In this document: one piece after another, positions 7,010 to 14,198 of the stretch
How the letters are laid out: every line of letters begins with the position of its first letter
Numbering within the stretch: position 1 is the stretch's first letter
Assembly (NCBI GenBank): GCA_045224495.1
Contig: JBGVAK010000020.1
Location: 1-15,243 of the forward strand
DNA from: RUG472 sp045224495
Lineage (GTDB): Bacteria; Bacillota; Clostridia; Christensenellales; CAG-138
DNA length: 15,243 nucleotides
Reading direction: 5' to 3'
The notes under the pieces: model-generated
Told to the model about the DNA's origin: nothing
Databases searched by the model: none
What the model saw: the letters and a program-made list of their open reading frames with translations, nothing else
Position numbers and translations under genes: made by a program

Positions 7010-7723
7010 ATGAATATCTATCTGGCGTTCACCCTGTTCGCACTGATCATTCTGGGCTATTGGGTCATCTCGGAGCTGTTCGCTATGCTCTTTCGCTTCA
7101 CGGGCCTGCCGGACGAGAAAGCCCGGTTCCAGGTGATCTCCCTGTTGACCGGTTGCGGCTTCACCACCCACGAAAGCGAGCTCTTGCTGAGCACCCGGTC
7201 CCGGCGGCGTTTGGCCAGGATCACCATGCTCTTCGGGTATGTGTTCAACATCACCATCGTGTCCGCGTTCATCAACGTGTTCTTCTCCCTGAAGGTATCG
7301 GAGCTGGCGGCGGACCTGGTGAGCAGCCTCATCCCTCTGCTGGTGATCCTGTTCATCCTGGCCTTTATGCGGGTGCCGGCGGTCCGGGCCTGGGGCGATC
7401 GGCTCATCGAGAAGCTGGCGGGACGCATCGTCCACAGGGACGTGGCCAACAGCATCTGGCTCATGGACTACATCGGCCAGGAGACCATCGCCCAGGTGAC
7501 CTTGAACCGGGTGCCCCGGGAGCTGCAAAATAAGCCCCTCTCCCAATCGGGCCTGAAGGCGGACCACAACATCCTGGTCATGCTGGTGGAGCATGTGGGC
7601 CACAAGGCGGAGCCCGCCTCGGCCGACACCGTCTTCCTGCCCGGGGACAAGCTGACTGTCTTCGGGGACTATGCTACCATCAGCCAGGTCTTCCACGCCA
7701 AGGAACGGTTCAGCGAACAATAG
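7010..7723 (+). CDS. Membrane protein with C-terminal RCK_C (TrkA-C) domain; possible ion-transport role
   Basis: A 237-residue protein starting at an ATG with AAGGAGGAG about 4 nt upstream. The N-terminal half is hydrophobic, with likely membrane helices at about 4-27, 73-92 and 103-120. Between the first two lies SLLTGCGFTTHESEL (44-58). It is loosely reminiscent of the pore/filter loop (TxGF) of TrkH/KtrB potassium transporters, but that is a resemblance only. The C-terminal 155-230 region fits the RCK_C/TrkA-C fold (ADHNILVMLVEHVGH; FLPGDKLTVFGD). RCK_C domains gate potassium channels and antiporters, and some Firmicutes members bind cyclic di-AMP. No RCK_N nucleotide-binding domain is present, and no ion-channel gene adjoins it. 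It is monocistronic and ends at a strong terminator. The domain call is confident; the function is not. Confidence 0.8.
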   Translation: MNIYLAFTLFALIILGYWVISELFAMLFRFTGLPDEKARFQVISLLTGCGFTTHESELLLSTRSRRRLARITMLFGYVFNITIVSAFINVFFSLKVSELAADLVSSLIPLLVILFILAFMRVPAVRAWGDRLIEKLAGRIVHRDVANSIWLMDYIGQETIAQVTLNRVPRELQNKPLSQSGLKADHNILVMLVEHVGHKAEPASADTVFLPGDKLTVFGDYATISQVFHAKERFSEQ

Positions 7724-7739
7724 CCTGCCCATAAAAACA

Positions 7740-7776
7740 GCCTGCCGGATCGCGCGGTCCGGCAGGCTTCTTTTTT
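7740..7776. terminator. Bidirectional rho-independent terminator between convergent genes
   Basis: GCCTGCCGGA (7740-7749) pairs perfectly with TCCGGCAGGC (7758-7767) around an 8-nt loop. On the plus strand it is followed by TTCTTTTTTAT, terminating the RCK_C gene. On the minus strand it is followed by TGTTTTTATG, terminating the exporter operon. The plus-strand T-tract runs into the stop codon of the adaptor gene at 7775-7777. Confidence 0.92.
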
Positions 7777-10465
7777 ATTCCGTTACATAGGAAATGGTGT
7801 CCGCGTACTCGTAGTAGTAGGCGTCGCCCGGGGCGAGGCCGGAGCGGATCTCCACGTCCGTACCGTCGGAGAGGCCCGTTTTGACCTCCACAGGCGAAGC
7901 TAACGCATTCGTTTCCTTGTCGTAGGACGTATAGACGACGGTTTTGTCCCCCTGCTCCGCCACCGCTGCCAGAGCCACCGTGGGAACGGGCTCTCCCCCG
8001 CTGCGGGGGAAGCAGACCGTGCCGTTCATGCCGGGGTACAGCTGAGAAAGCCGATCCAGGGCCAAGGTGACGGTATATTTGGTGTTGCCGCCGTTGTTCT
8101 CCCCCTCCGGGTCGATCTCGGTGACGGTGGCGGTAAGCACCTGGCTGGGCAGGGCGTCCAAATAGAGCTCCGCCTCCTGCCCCAGGGCTAAGGAAAGCAC
8201 GTCCAGCTCGTCCACGGGCACGCTGATGAGCATCTTCTCCTGGGGCGTGACGGTGCACAGCTCCCGCTCAGCGATGGTATAGGCTGCCTTTTTGGCGCTG
8301 GATCCACCGTTGCCGCCCCCATTTCCCGAGGGGACGCGGATGCTGATCCCGCCGCCTGTCCGGCCGCTGCCCGATGGGCCGTCCGTCCCCGGCGACTCGG
8401 AGGGCGAGGGGCCCTCCCCGGGCTGGGAGGAGCTATCCGCGGGCTGTGCCGATCCGTCGGGGGTGGGCGTAGGCGTCGGTGCTGGCGTGGGCGAAGGGGT
8501 CGGCGTGGGGGTGGCGCTGTTCGACGTGTGCGCCAGGATCACCCAGACCAGGCTACCATTGGCATCGAAGGTAAACAATAACCTATCCCCCGGCAGGATA
8601 TCGTTGACGGTGACGGGGTTCCAGCCGCCGCCGGAGAGATAGATGGGCGCTGAGCCGGGGATGGCGTAGGTGCCCTCCATGGTGGCGGCGGGCAGGGACG
8701 GCAGGGCGGTGTAGCTGGAGACGGTCACGGGGTTCGCGCCTACCTTCAGGTACAAAAGCCCGCCCGCGTTCTCCAGGACCTCGCCCACATAGTGCACGTA
8801 CTCCTCCGGCTCTGCGTCGGCGGGACCGGTGGCTACGTGCCGCACCGTGAGGCCCGTCACCATGTCCGTGAGGGAGGCGTAGGTCAGCTCCTCGGATAAG
8901 CCGTCGATGGCCCCGTCGCAGGGGGCGTGGATGTAGCCGTCCTCGAAGATCTCAAAGAGGGTCTTGAGCTCCGCCTCGTACTCGGCCCGCTGCTTCAAGA
9001 GAGCGTCATATTCCGCCAGATCCGCCGTGTCCGTCAGGCCGATCACCGCTGCGCCGGCGTAAACCGTGCTGCCCTCGCTGCGGTAGATGCGGGCCACGGT
9101 GCCCAGATACCCCGTGATGTGCAGGGCCTTGTGGACGTACAGGGGACCGTCGCCCAGCAGGACGCCGTTCTCGGTCCTGACCGACACCTGCGCCCCCACG
9201 GCGTAGCCCCGATCCGCCACGGTCACGGTGGCCATGCCCTCCTCCAGGAAGGTCACCTCCCCGGCAAGCTCCGTCCCGTCGGAAAGGGTGACCGTGACGG
9301 TGCTGGCGACGGTGAGCCCCTCGGACGCCGGGACCTGGACGGCCATGCGCCCGTCCAGGCTCAGGAGCATCAAGGCCCCATGCTCCTGCATCACGTCCAT
9401 GGCCCTCTCCCCCACCTGGGCATAGACCGCCTTCACGGTGGCCGCTACAGGGGCGGTCAGGGAGACGTCGGCCTTGGCCTCATGGGCCTTTTGCAGCTGG
9501 CCGTCGATGTCCGCCAGGGCCTCATGGACCGACGCCGCGGCCTGCATGACGGAGGTCTCGTCCACCTTGGCCACGATCTGTCCGGCGGTGACGAGCTCGC
9601 CGTTGCGGACACAGACGGAGGAGATCTTGACGGAAGCCGGTATCTCCACCGACACGGCCTCCTGCTCCGCCAGGGAACCGGTGGACTGGATACGGTTGAC
9701 GAGAGCCTTCTCCTCCACCGTGCCGGAGACGATGCGCACCTCGGCCACGGCCCCGTCCTCCGCTGCCTCCTCTTCGGTGGCCGGGAACAGGAACACCACC
9801 AGGATCAAGGCGGCCAGCAGCAGCAAAAAAGCGGGCCACAGAGCCACCCGGCGCAGGGAACCGGCGGCTTCCTGCTCCGCCTGCTGCTGACGGAGCTTTT
9901 TGCCGAGGAATATGAGTCTCACGATGCAGAGGACCATGCCCAGGGCGGCGCCCATCAGGATGTACAGCCGGTAGGGCTCCACCGTCTCCTTGATGGGCGT
10001 CAGGGCCGACAAGGGCAGATACTCTCTCAACTGATCGATCTTGTCCGATAACCAAGCCTTCAGGGGCGACGTTTCCGCCGCCTCGGCTGCCTCAGCATCT
10101 TCCGCCGCCGTATCGCTGTCCGATCCGGTGCGATCGGGACGGCGGGGCCAGGTGCTCTCCTCCCCCTCGTCCGCACCGGGGAAGGTCATACCCTCTGGAA
10201 AACTGCCGCCCTCCGGCAAGGTCATGCCCTCGGGGAAGCTGCTGCCCTCCGGCAGGGTCATGCCCTCCGGGAGGCTCACTCCTTCCGGGAGGCTGCCGCC
10301 CTCCGTGGGGAAGGTCATGTCCGCCGGCGGGGTGAAGGAAACGTCGGTATCGCCCTCGGTGGCGTTTTCGGCGTCGGGCACCAGGAACCAAAGCCCCAGG
10401 TCCCCCAGCAGAACGAGGGTGAACAGGATCAGCAGAATGGAATAGATGAATCGTTTGAATCTCAT
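7775..10465 (-). CDS. Large membrane-fusion (HlyD/periplasmic adaptor-like) protein with three-helix N-terminal extension, last gene of the ABC exporter operon
   Basis: An 896-residue surface protein, much longer than usual adaptors (350-560). In order: membrane helix 8-30; hexapeptide repeats of the (L/F)PEG(M/S)(T/S) type at about 52-96; an acidic Ala/Glu stretch; helices at about 165-187 and 207-227; then the adaptor part. A first lipoyl-like half is at 270-302, a short helical hairpin at about 304-332, and the returning half at 335-370. A beta segment follows, then a second lipoyl-like set (about 445-525). An insert of about 200 residues (526-733) holds a beta-rich segment, a Thr-Pro-rich linker (651-670) and a Ser/Gly/Pro stretch. 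The C-terminal barrel (734-887) closes with EVKTGLSDGTDVEIRSGL. Residues 336-525 and 734-887 are clearly paralogous to the operon's first adaptor. The ATG follows the permease stop by 9 nt, with GAGGAGGG upstream. It probably scaffolds the exporter; its separate role is unknown. Confidence 0.85.
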   Translation of the reverse strand: MRFKRFIYSILLILFTLVLLGDLGLWFLVPDAENATEGDTDVSFTPPADMTFPTEGGSLPEGVSLPEGMTLPEGSSFPEGMTLPEGGSFPEGMTFPGADEGEESTWPRRPDRTGSDSDTAAEDAEAAEAAETSPLKAWLSDKIDQLREYLPLSALTPIKETVEPYRLYILMGAALGMVLCIVRLIFLGKKLRQQQAEQEAAGSLRRVALWPAFLLLLAALILVVFLFPATEEEAAEDGAVAEVRIVSGTVEEKALVNRIQSTGSLAEQEAVSVEIPASVKISSVCVRNGELVTAGQIVAKVDETSVMQAAASVHEALADIDGQLQKAHEAKADVSLTAPVAATVKAVYAQVGERAMDVMQEHGALMLLSLDGRMAVQVPASEGLTVASTVTVTLSDGTELAGEVTFLEEGMATVTVADRGYAVGAQVSVRTENGVLLGDGPLYVHKALHITGYLGTVARIYRSEGSTVYAGAAVIGLTDTADLAEYDALLKQRAEYEAELKTLFEIFEDGYIHAPCDGAIDGLSEELTYASLTDMVTGLTVRHVATGPADAEPEEYVHYVGEVLENAGGLLYLKVGANPVTVSSYTALPSLPAATMEGTYAIPGSAPIYLSGGGWNPVTVNDILPGDRLLFTFDANGSLVWVILAHTSNSATPTPTPSPTPAPTPTPTPDGSAQPADSSSQPGEGPSPSESPGTDGPSGSGRTGGGISIRVPSGNGGGNGGSSAKKAAYTIAERELCTVTPQEKMLISVPVDELDVLSLALGQEAELYLDALPSQVLTATVTEIDPEGENNGGNTKYTVTLALDRLSQLYPGMNGTVCFPRSGGEPVPTVALAAVAEQGDKTVVYTSYDKETNALASPVEVKTGLSDGTDVEIRSGLAPGDAYYYEYADTISYVTE
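8456..8515 (-). repeat. Low-complexity Thr-Pro linker coding repeat
   Basis: Within the large adaptor gene, residues 651-670 are mostly alternating Thr-Pro, coded by repeated ACG/ACC-CCC/CCG codon pairs. Such linkers form extended extracellular spacers. The tract is prone to length change by slippage. Confidence 0.75.
10178..10312 (-). repeat. 18-bp tandem repeats coding (L/F)PEG(M/S)(T/S) hexapeptides
   Basis: About seven tandem 18-bp units code for hexapeptides such as LPEGVS, LPEGMT, LPEGSS, FPEGMT and LPEGGS (residues about 52-96 of the large adaptor). They lie between the first and second predicted membrane helices. The DNA units vary at third positions, so the array is not freshly expanded. 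Confidence 0.85.
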
Positions 10466-10474
10466 AGACCCTCC

Positions 10475-11665
10475 TCAGCCGCCGTAGTGCAGGGCGTCGA
10501 TAGGCGCCATGCGGGCCGCCTTGTTGGCCGGATACAGGCCGAACACGATGCCGATGAAGAAACAGAACAGCACGGCGATGAGCACCACGCTGCCGGACAT
10601 CTGGAAGCTGATATCGAGGCCCGACACCACCGTGGTGATGAGCTTCAGGACCCCCCAGGAGCCCAGGATGCCCAAAGCGCAGCCCAGCATGCAGATGACC
10701 ACGGCCTCCACCAGGAACTGGGTCAGGATCATGCCGCGGCTCGCGCCGATGGCCTTGCGGATGCCGATCTCCCTGGTGCGCTCCGTGACGGTCACCAGCA
10801 TGATGTTCATGATGCCGATGCCGCCCACGATGAGGGAGATGGCCGCGATGCCACCGAGGAGCACGGCCAGGATGGAGGTGACGCTGCTCATGGCGCTTTC
10901 AAGAGCGTTCTGGGAGGAGATCGTGAAGGCGTCCTCGTCCTCATCGAACCGGGCTTTCAGTATCTCCGTCAGCCGCTCCTTGGCTGCGTCCACGGTGGTC
11001 CCCTCCCCGGCGCTGACGTAGAAGGAGGTCACCTTGGCCGTGGCGCTGGCGCTGATGCGGACGAGGGCGGAACAGGGGATATAGGCCACCAGGGACCCGC
11101 TGCGAAAGGCGCTGGTCAGGGAGTTGTCGTCGTCCTTCAATACGCCCACCACCTTGAAGCGGTGGCCGTTCAATCGGATATCCTCCCCCAGGCAGTCGGC
11201 GTAGCCCACCAGCTCCGTGGCGGCGGTCTCGTTGACGACGCAGACGAAGGACACGTTCTCTTCGTCCGCCGTCTTCAAGAACCGGCCCACCAGTACTTCC
11301 AGTTTCTGGATATCCCCATAGGGGGCGGTGGTGCCGTAAACGGTCAGGGTGCCGGTCTCAGCGCCGTACTTGGCCGTGACGCTCTCGGTCATGACGGGGG
11401 CGATCCGATCGAAGGCGGTCTCCCCCATCCAGGCGCTGAGGTCCTCTATGGTGACGGGAGCCCCCTTGTCGTCCGATATGCGGACGGAGATCTGGTCGCT
11501 CCCCAGACTGGCGATGGTATCGGTCACGTTCCCCGTGGCGCCGCTGACCAGGCTCACCAGAATGACCAGGGCCATGACGCCGATGATGATGCCCAGCATG
11601 GTGAGGAAGGCCCGCATCTTGTTGCCGGAGATGGACTTGACGGCCATGCGAACGGACTGGATCAT
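10475..11665 (-). CDS. MacB-type ABC transporter permease (FtsX domain)
   Basis: A 396-residue inner-membrane subunit. It has the MacB layout of four helices: TM1 at about 18-41, a large extracellular MacB_PCD domain (about 42-260), then TM2-TM4 at about 263-290, 317-346 and 357-379. The FtsX-like C-terminus is recognisable from GGIGIMNIMLVTVTERTREI, with the coupling motif TERTREIGIRKAIGA (294-308), and the terminal YPANKAARMAPIDALHY. The length fits the family. Such permeases work by mechanotransmission with an ATPase and adaptor to expel macrolides, peptides or lipopeptides. Here no TolC-like partner is expected, consistent with a single-membrane Firmicute. Its ATG overlaps the ATPase stop by 4 nt (ATGA). 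The substrate cannot be read from sequence. Confidence 0.93.
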   Translation of the reverse strand: MIQSVRMAVKSISGNKMRAFLTMLGIIIGVMALVILVSLVSGATGNVTDTIASLGSDQISVRISDDKGAPVTIEDLSAWMGETAFDRIAPVMTESVTAKYGAETGTLTVYGTTAPYGDIQKLEVLVGRFLKTADEENVSFVCVVNETAATELVGYADCLGEDIRLNGHRFKVVGVLKDDDNSLTSAFRSGSLVAYIPCSALVRISASATAKVTSFYVSAGEGTTVDAAKERLTEILKARFDEDEDAFTISSQNALESAMSSVTSILAVLLGGIAAISLIVGGIGIMNIMLVTVTERTREIGIRKAIGASRGMILTQFLVEAVVICMLGCALGILGSWGVLKLITTVVSGLDISFQMSGSVVLIAVLFCFFIGIVFGLYPANKAARMAPIDALHYGG

Positions 11666-12333
11666 GGGGCCACCTCCCGCACCCGGCCGTCCAGGATATG
11701 GATGCTCCGCTGGGCCTGACGGGCCACGGAATCGTCGTGGGTGATGAGCACGATGGTGTTGCCGCTGTCATGGAGCTCGTGGAATATGTCCATGATGTCC
11801 TTCCCCGTATGGGAATCCAGGTTGCCCGTGGGCTCGTCGGCCAAAATGAGGGAGGGATGGGCGGCGATGGCCCGGGCGATGGCCACCCGCTGCTGCTGGC
11901 CGCCGGAGAGCTCCGAGGGCAGATGATGGATACGGCCCGATAGCTGCACCCGCTCCAAAGCCTCCGCCACCCGGCGGCGGCGCTCCGCCCGACGCACCCG
12001 CTGATAGATCAAGGGGAGCTCCACGTTCTCCTGGGCCGTCAGCTGGGGGATCAGGTTGAAGCTCTGGAACACGAAGCCGATCTTGCGGCTGCGCACCTGA
12101 GCGAGCTCGTTCTCCGTATAGTCCTCGATGGGGATATCGTCCAGCAGATATTCTCCGCTGTCGGCCACGTCCAGACATCCGATGATGTTCATAAGGGTGG
12201 ATTTTCCGCTGCCGCTGGGTCCGATGATGCTGACGAACTCCCCGTCCCGGACCGTCAGGCTGGCGTGGTCCAGGGCTTTGACGATCTCGTCGCCCACCTG
12301 ATAGGTCTTGCAAACGTCCTTGAGTACGATCAT
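11662..12333 (-). CDS. MacB/LolD-type ABC transporter ATP-binding protein
   Basis: A 223-residue cytosolic ATPase that drives the adjoining permease. All nucleotide-binding motifs are present: Walker A GPSGSGKST (38-46), Q-loop GFVFQSFNLIP (Q90), signature LSGGQQQR (142-149), Walker B SLILADEPTGNLD (161-173, catalytic E167), and switch histidine H199 in ITHDD. QSFNLIP and the DEPTGNLD wording are typical of the LolD/MacB exporter subgroup. The start ATG lies one base after the first adaptor's TAA stop, with GGAGG 5 nt upstream, and the stop overlaps the permease start. Production of the three proteins is therefore likely coupled. Confidence 0.95.
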   Translation of the reverse strand: MIVLKDVCKTYQVGDEIVKALDHASLTVRDGEFVSIIGPSGSGKSTLMNIIGCLDVADSGEYLLDDIPIEDYTENELAQVRSRKIGFVFQSFNLIPQLTAQENVELPLIYQRVRRAERRRRVAEALERVQLSGRIHHLPSELSGGQQQRVAIARAIAAHPSLILADEPTGNLDSHTGKDIMDIFHELHDSGNTIVLITHDDSVARQAQRSIHILDGRVREVAP

Positions 12334-12334
12334 C

Positions 12335-14002
12335 TTAGCCTCCGTTCCGTCCGGAGGGACGGCCGCTGCCGGAGCCGGACCCGCTGGGGCGTCCGCTGCC
12401 GGACCCGCCGGGCATGCCGCCGCCGGGCCAGCCGCTATTGCCGCTGTTGCCGCCCCGATTGTTTCCGCCGCCGAACCCGCCCATAAAGGAGCTAAAGTCG
12501 TTAGCCTGCTTCTGGGTATAGTAGACCGTGTCGCCCTCCTGAAGGCCCTCCATGATCTCCACGTAGCCGCCGCCGGAAAGGCCGGTCTTCACCTCGGTCA
12601 TGCCCGAAAGCTCCCCGGTGGTCTCGTCCACGGAGGTGTACACGTAGGCCGCATTCCGGGTCCTGGTCACCGCGTCCTCAGGGAGGAGCAGGGCGTCGTC
12701 CACGCCCTCGATGCGGATGGATACGGTGGCGGACATCTGGGGCAGCATCTTCTCCGTTCGCTCCAGGGTCACCTCCACGGCGTAGCTAGTGACGCCGCTG
12801 TTGCTGGTGCCCGTCTTTTCGACGGACGTGACCTCCCCGGTAAAGGGGTCGTCACCGACGGAGGAGATGGTGACGGAGGCGCTCTGACCCAGCTCCACGG
12901 ACAGGATGTTCGATTCGTCGATGGCGGCGGTCACGATCATCTGTTCCTGAGGCCGGATGGAAGCGATAGTCCATTCCTCGGGGATCTCCGCCCCTTCCGC
13001 GGTCTCCTGTTCCGCTTGGACGGACTCCACCTTGCCCGCCAGGGGCGCGCGGACCACGCCCACCTTATAGAGGGCAATGAGCTCGTTCAGATCCTCCTCC
13101 AGCGCCGCCCGCTGCTGCAGCAGGGCGTCGTAGTTGGCGGTGAAAGCGGTGTCGCTCAGGTACATCAGGATGCGGTTCTTGGTGACGGGGGTGTTCTCCG
13201 CCACGGACAGGCGGCTCACGGTGCCCGCGTAACCGGTCACGTTCAGGGGCTGGTGGATGTACAGCAGGCCCGTGCCCAGGACGTTTTCCGCGCCGTCCGC
13301 GACGGTGACCTCGTCCCCCACCGGCGTATGATCGTCGGTGATCAGCACGGCCACGGCGTCCCCTTTGCGCTCGCCAACGGTGCCGGAATAGGCCGTGCCG
13401 TCAGACAGGGTCACGGTAAGGGCGTCGCCCTCCGAAAGGGCCCCGGCGGGGACGTCCACCGCCAGATAGCCGTCCAGGGAGATGGTCAACAGGGCCCCAT
13501 GCTCGTACATGACGGAGAGGACCGGATCGCCGTTTTCACAGTAGATGGCCTTCACCCGGCCCGTGACCGTGGACTTGACCACGGTGTCCACCGTCTCCTT
13601 GGCCGCCTCGGCGATATCATCGTCCAGGTCCTCCAGCGACCTCTGCAGCTCGTTCATGGCGGTCAGAACGGAGGTGAGGTCCAAATAGGCCAGCACGTCC
13701 CCCGCAGCCACCTGATCCCCCGCCTCCACGCACAACGAGCGCAGGGCGACGCTGCTGGGCAGCGATACCTCCGTCACCTCCTGGGCAGCCAGGGTGCCGC
13801 TGCCGGAGATGGTGGTGCTGATGCTGCCCACGGTGACAGTGGCCTTCTGGGCCTCCTCGTTGCTCTTGGCGCCGTAAGCTTGGGTGACCCGCTCCCTCAG
13901 GAGCTTCACGCCCACGGCGGCCCCGGCGATCAGCAGCGCCAAAGCGATCAGCACCGCGGACAGGGTCTTTCGCCTTCGGTTCTTTTTTCTTGAAATGGCC
14001 AT
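12335..14002 (-). CDS. Efflux ABC transporter membrane-fusion/adaptor subunit (HlyD-like), first gene of the exporter operon
   Basis: A 555-residue protein. Its basic N-terminus (KKNRRRK) and single membrane anchor (about 14-35) place the rest outside the membrane. A lipoyl-like half (79-109) leads into a short helical segment (about 111-140) and a second half (143-176). A beta segment of about 70 residues follows, then a second lipoyl-like set: YAGTVSRLSVAENTPV (258-273), helix about 286-312, and VRAPLAGKVESV (317-328). The beta-barrel and membrane-proximal domains run from about 344 to 495, ending EVKTGLSGGGYVEIMEGL. The tail from about 505 is Gly/Ser-rich with repeated SGSGRPSG units. The tandem lipoyl layout is unusual compared with ordinary YknX/MacA-type adaptors. 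The ribosome site before the ATG is weak (GGGAAAGAAG). The family call is strong; the domain boundaries are estimates. Confidence 0.9.
   Translation of the reverse strand: MAISRKKNRRRKTLSAVLIALALLIAGAAVGVKLLRERVTQAYGAKSNEEAQKATVTVGSISTTISGSGTLAAQEVTEVSLPSSVALRSLCVEAGDQVAAGDVLAYLDLTSVLTAMNELQRSLEDLDDDIAEAAKETVDTVVKSTVTGRVKAIYCENGDPVLSVMYEHGALLTISLDGYLAVDVPAGALSEGDALTVTLSDGTAYSGTVGERKGDAVAVLITDDHTPVGDEVTVADGAENVLGTGLLYIHQPLNVTGYAGTVSRLSVAENTPVTKNRILMYLSDTAFTANYDALLQQRAALEEDLNELIALYKVGVVRAPLAGKVESVQAEQETAEGAEIPEEWTIASIRPQEQMIVTAAIDESNILSVELGQSASVTISSVGDDPFTGEVTSVEKTGTSNSGVTSYAVEVTLERTEKMLPQMSATVSIRIEGVDDALLLPEDAVTRTRNAAYVYTSVDETTGELSGMTEVKTGLSGGGYVEIMEGLQEGDTVYYTQKQANDFSSFMGGFGGGNNRGGNSGNSGWPGGGMPGGSGSGRPSGSGSGSGRPSGRNGG
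12341..12490 (-). repeat. Gly/Ser-rich tail coding repeats in the first adaptor
   Basis: The last 50 or so codons of the adaptor at 12335-14002 encode a low-complexity tail with repeated GSGSGRPSG-like and GGNxGNSG-like units. They are built from short GC-rich near-repeats in the DNA. Tails like this are common on Firmicute adaptor proteins and are probably disordered. Confidence 0.7.
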
Positions 14003-14039
14003 AGCGTCTTCTTTCCCAGCGTTTTTTCATACTGTATCC

Positions 14040-14058
14040 GCTTTTCCTTAAGAAAAGC
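14040..14058. promoter_or_regulatory. 7-bp inverted repeat upstream of the exporter operon, possible operator
   Basis: GCTTTTC (14040-14046) and GAAAAGC (14052-14058) form a perfect inverted repeat with a 5-nt spacer, 38-56 nt before the first adaptor's start codon. It lies in the AT-richer divergent gap (14003-14198) shared with the YtxC-like gene. It could be a repressor site or a leader hairpin. No regulator gene is present in the window, and no clear sigma-A promoter was placed around it. Confidence 0.4.
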
Positions 14059-14198
14059 TTAAAGGATATCCTTCGTTACGATTTTTACACATTTGACGGG
14101 CGCCTGATTTTTTCAGGAATAGGGACAGATTTTTCGCACACAATAGACACCGACCCTCATAGGATGAAAGGAAAGCGTTTCATCGGGAAGGAAAAACG

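Noticed and set aside
10178..10312. LPEG repeats as sortase LPxTG sorting signals
   Set aside because: The threonine-glycine of LPxTG is absent, the repeats are N-terminal, and no C-terminal hydrophobic/charged tail follows.
10178..10312. Repeat array as a CRISPR or other non-coding array
   Set aside because: The units are 18 bp, contiguous without spacers, and in frame within a long coding sequence with third-position variation.
7775..10465. The large adaptor as a frameshifted fusion of two genes
   Set aside because: The frame is open throughout. The paralogous blocks occur in the same order as in the first adaptor, so insertion and extension explain the length better than fusion or error.
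13617..14030. Alternative minus-strand start further upstream for the first adaptor
   Set aside because: That frame is different from the adaptor frame and encodes an Arg/Gly-rich shadow. The adaptor's own anchor begins correctly from the ATG at 14002.
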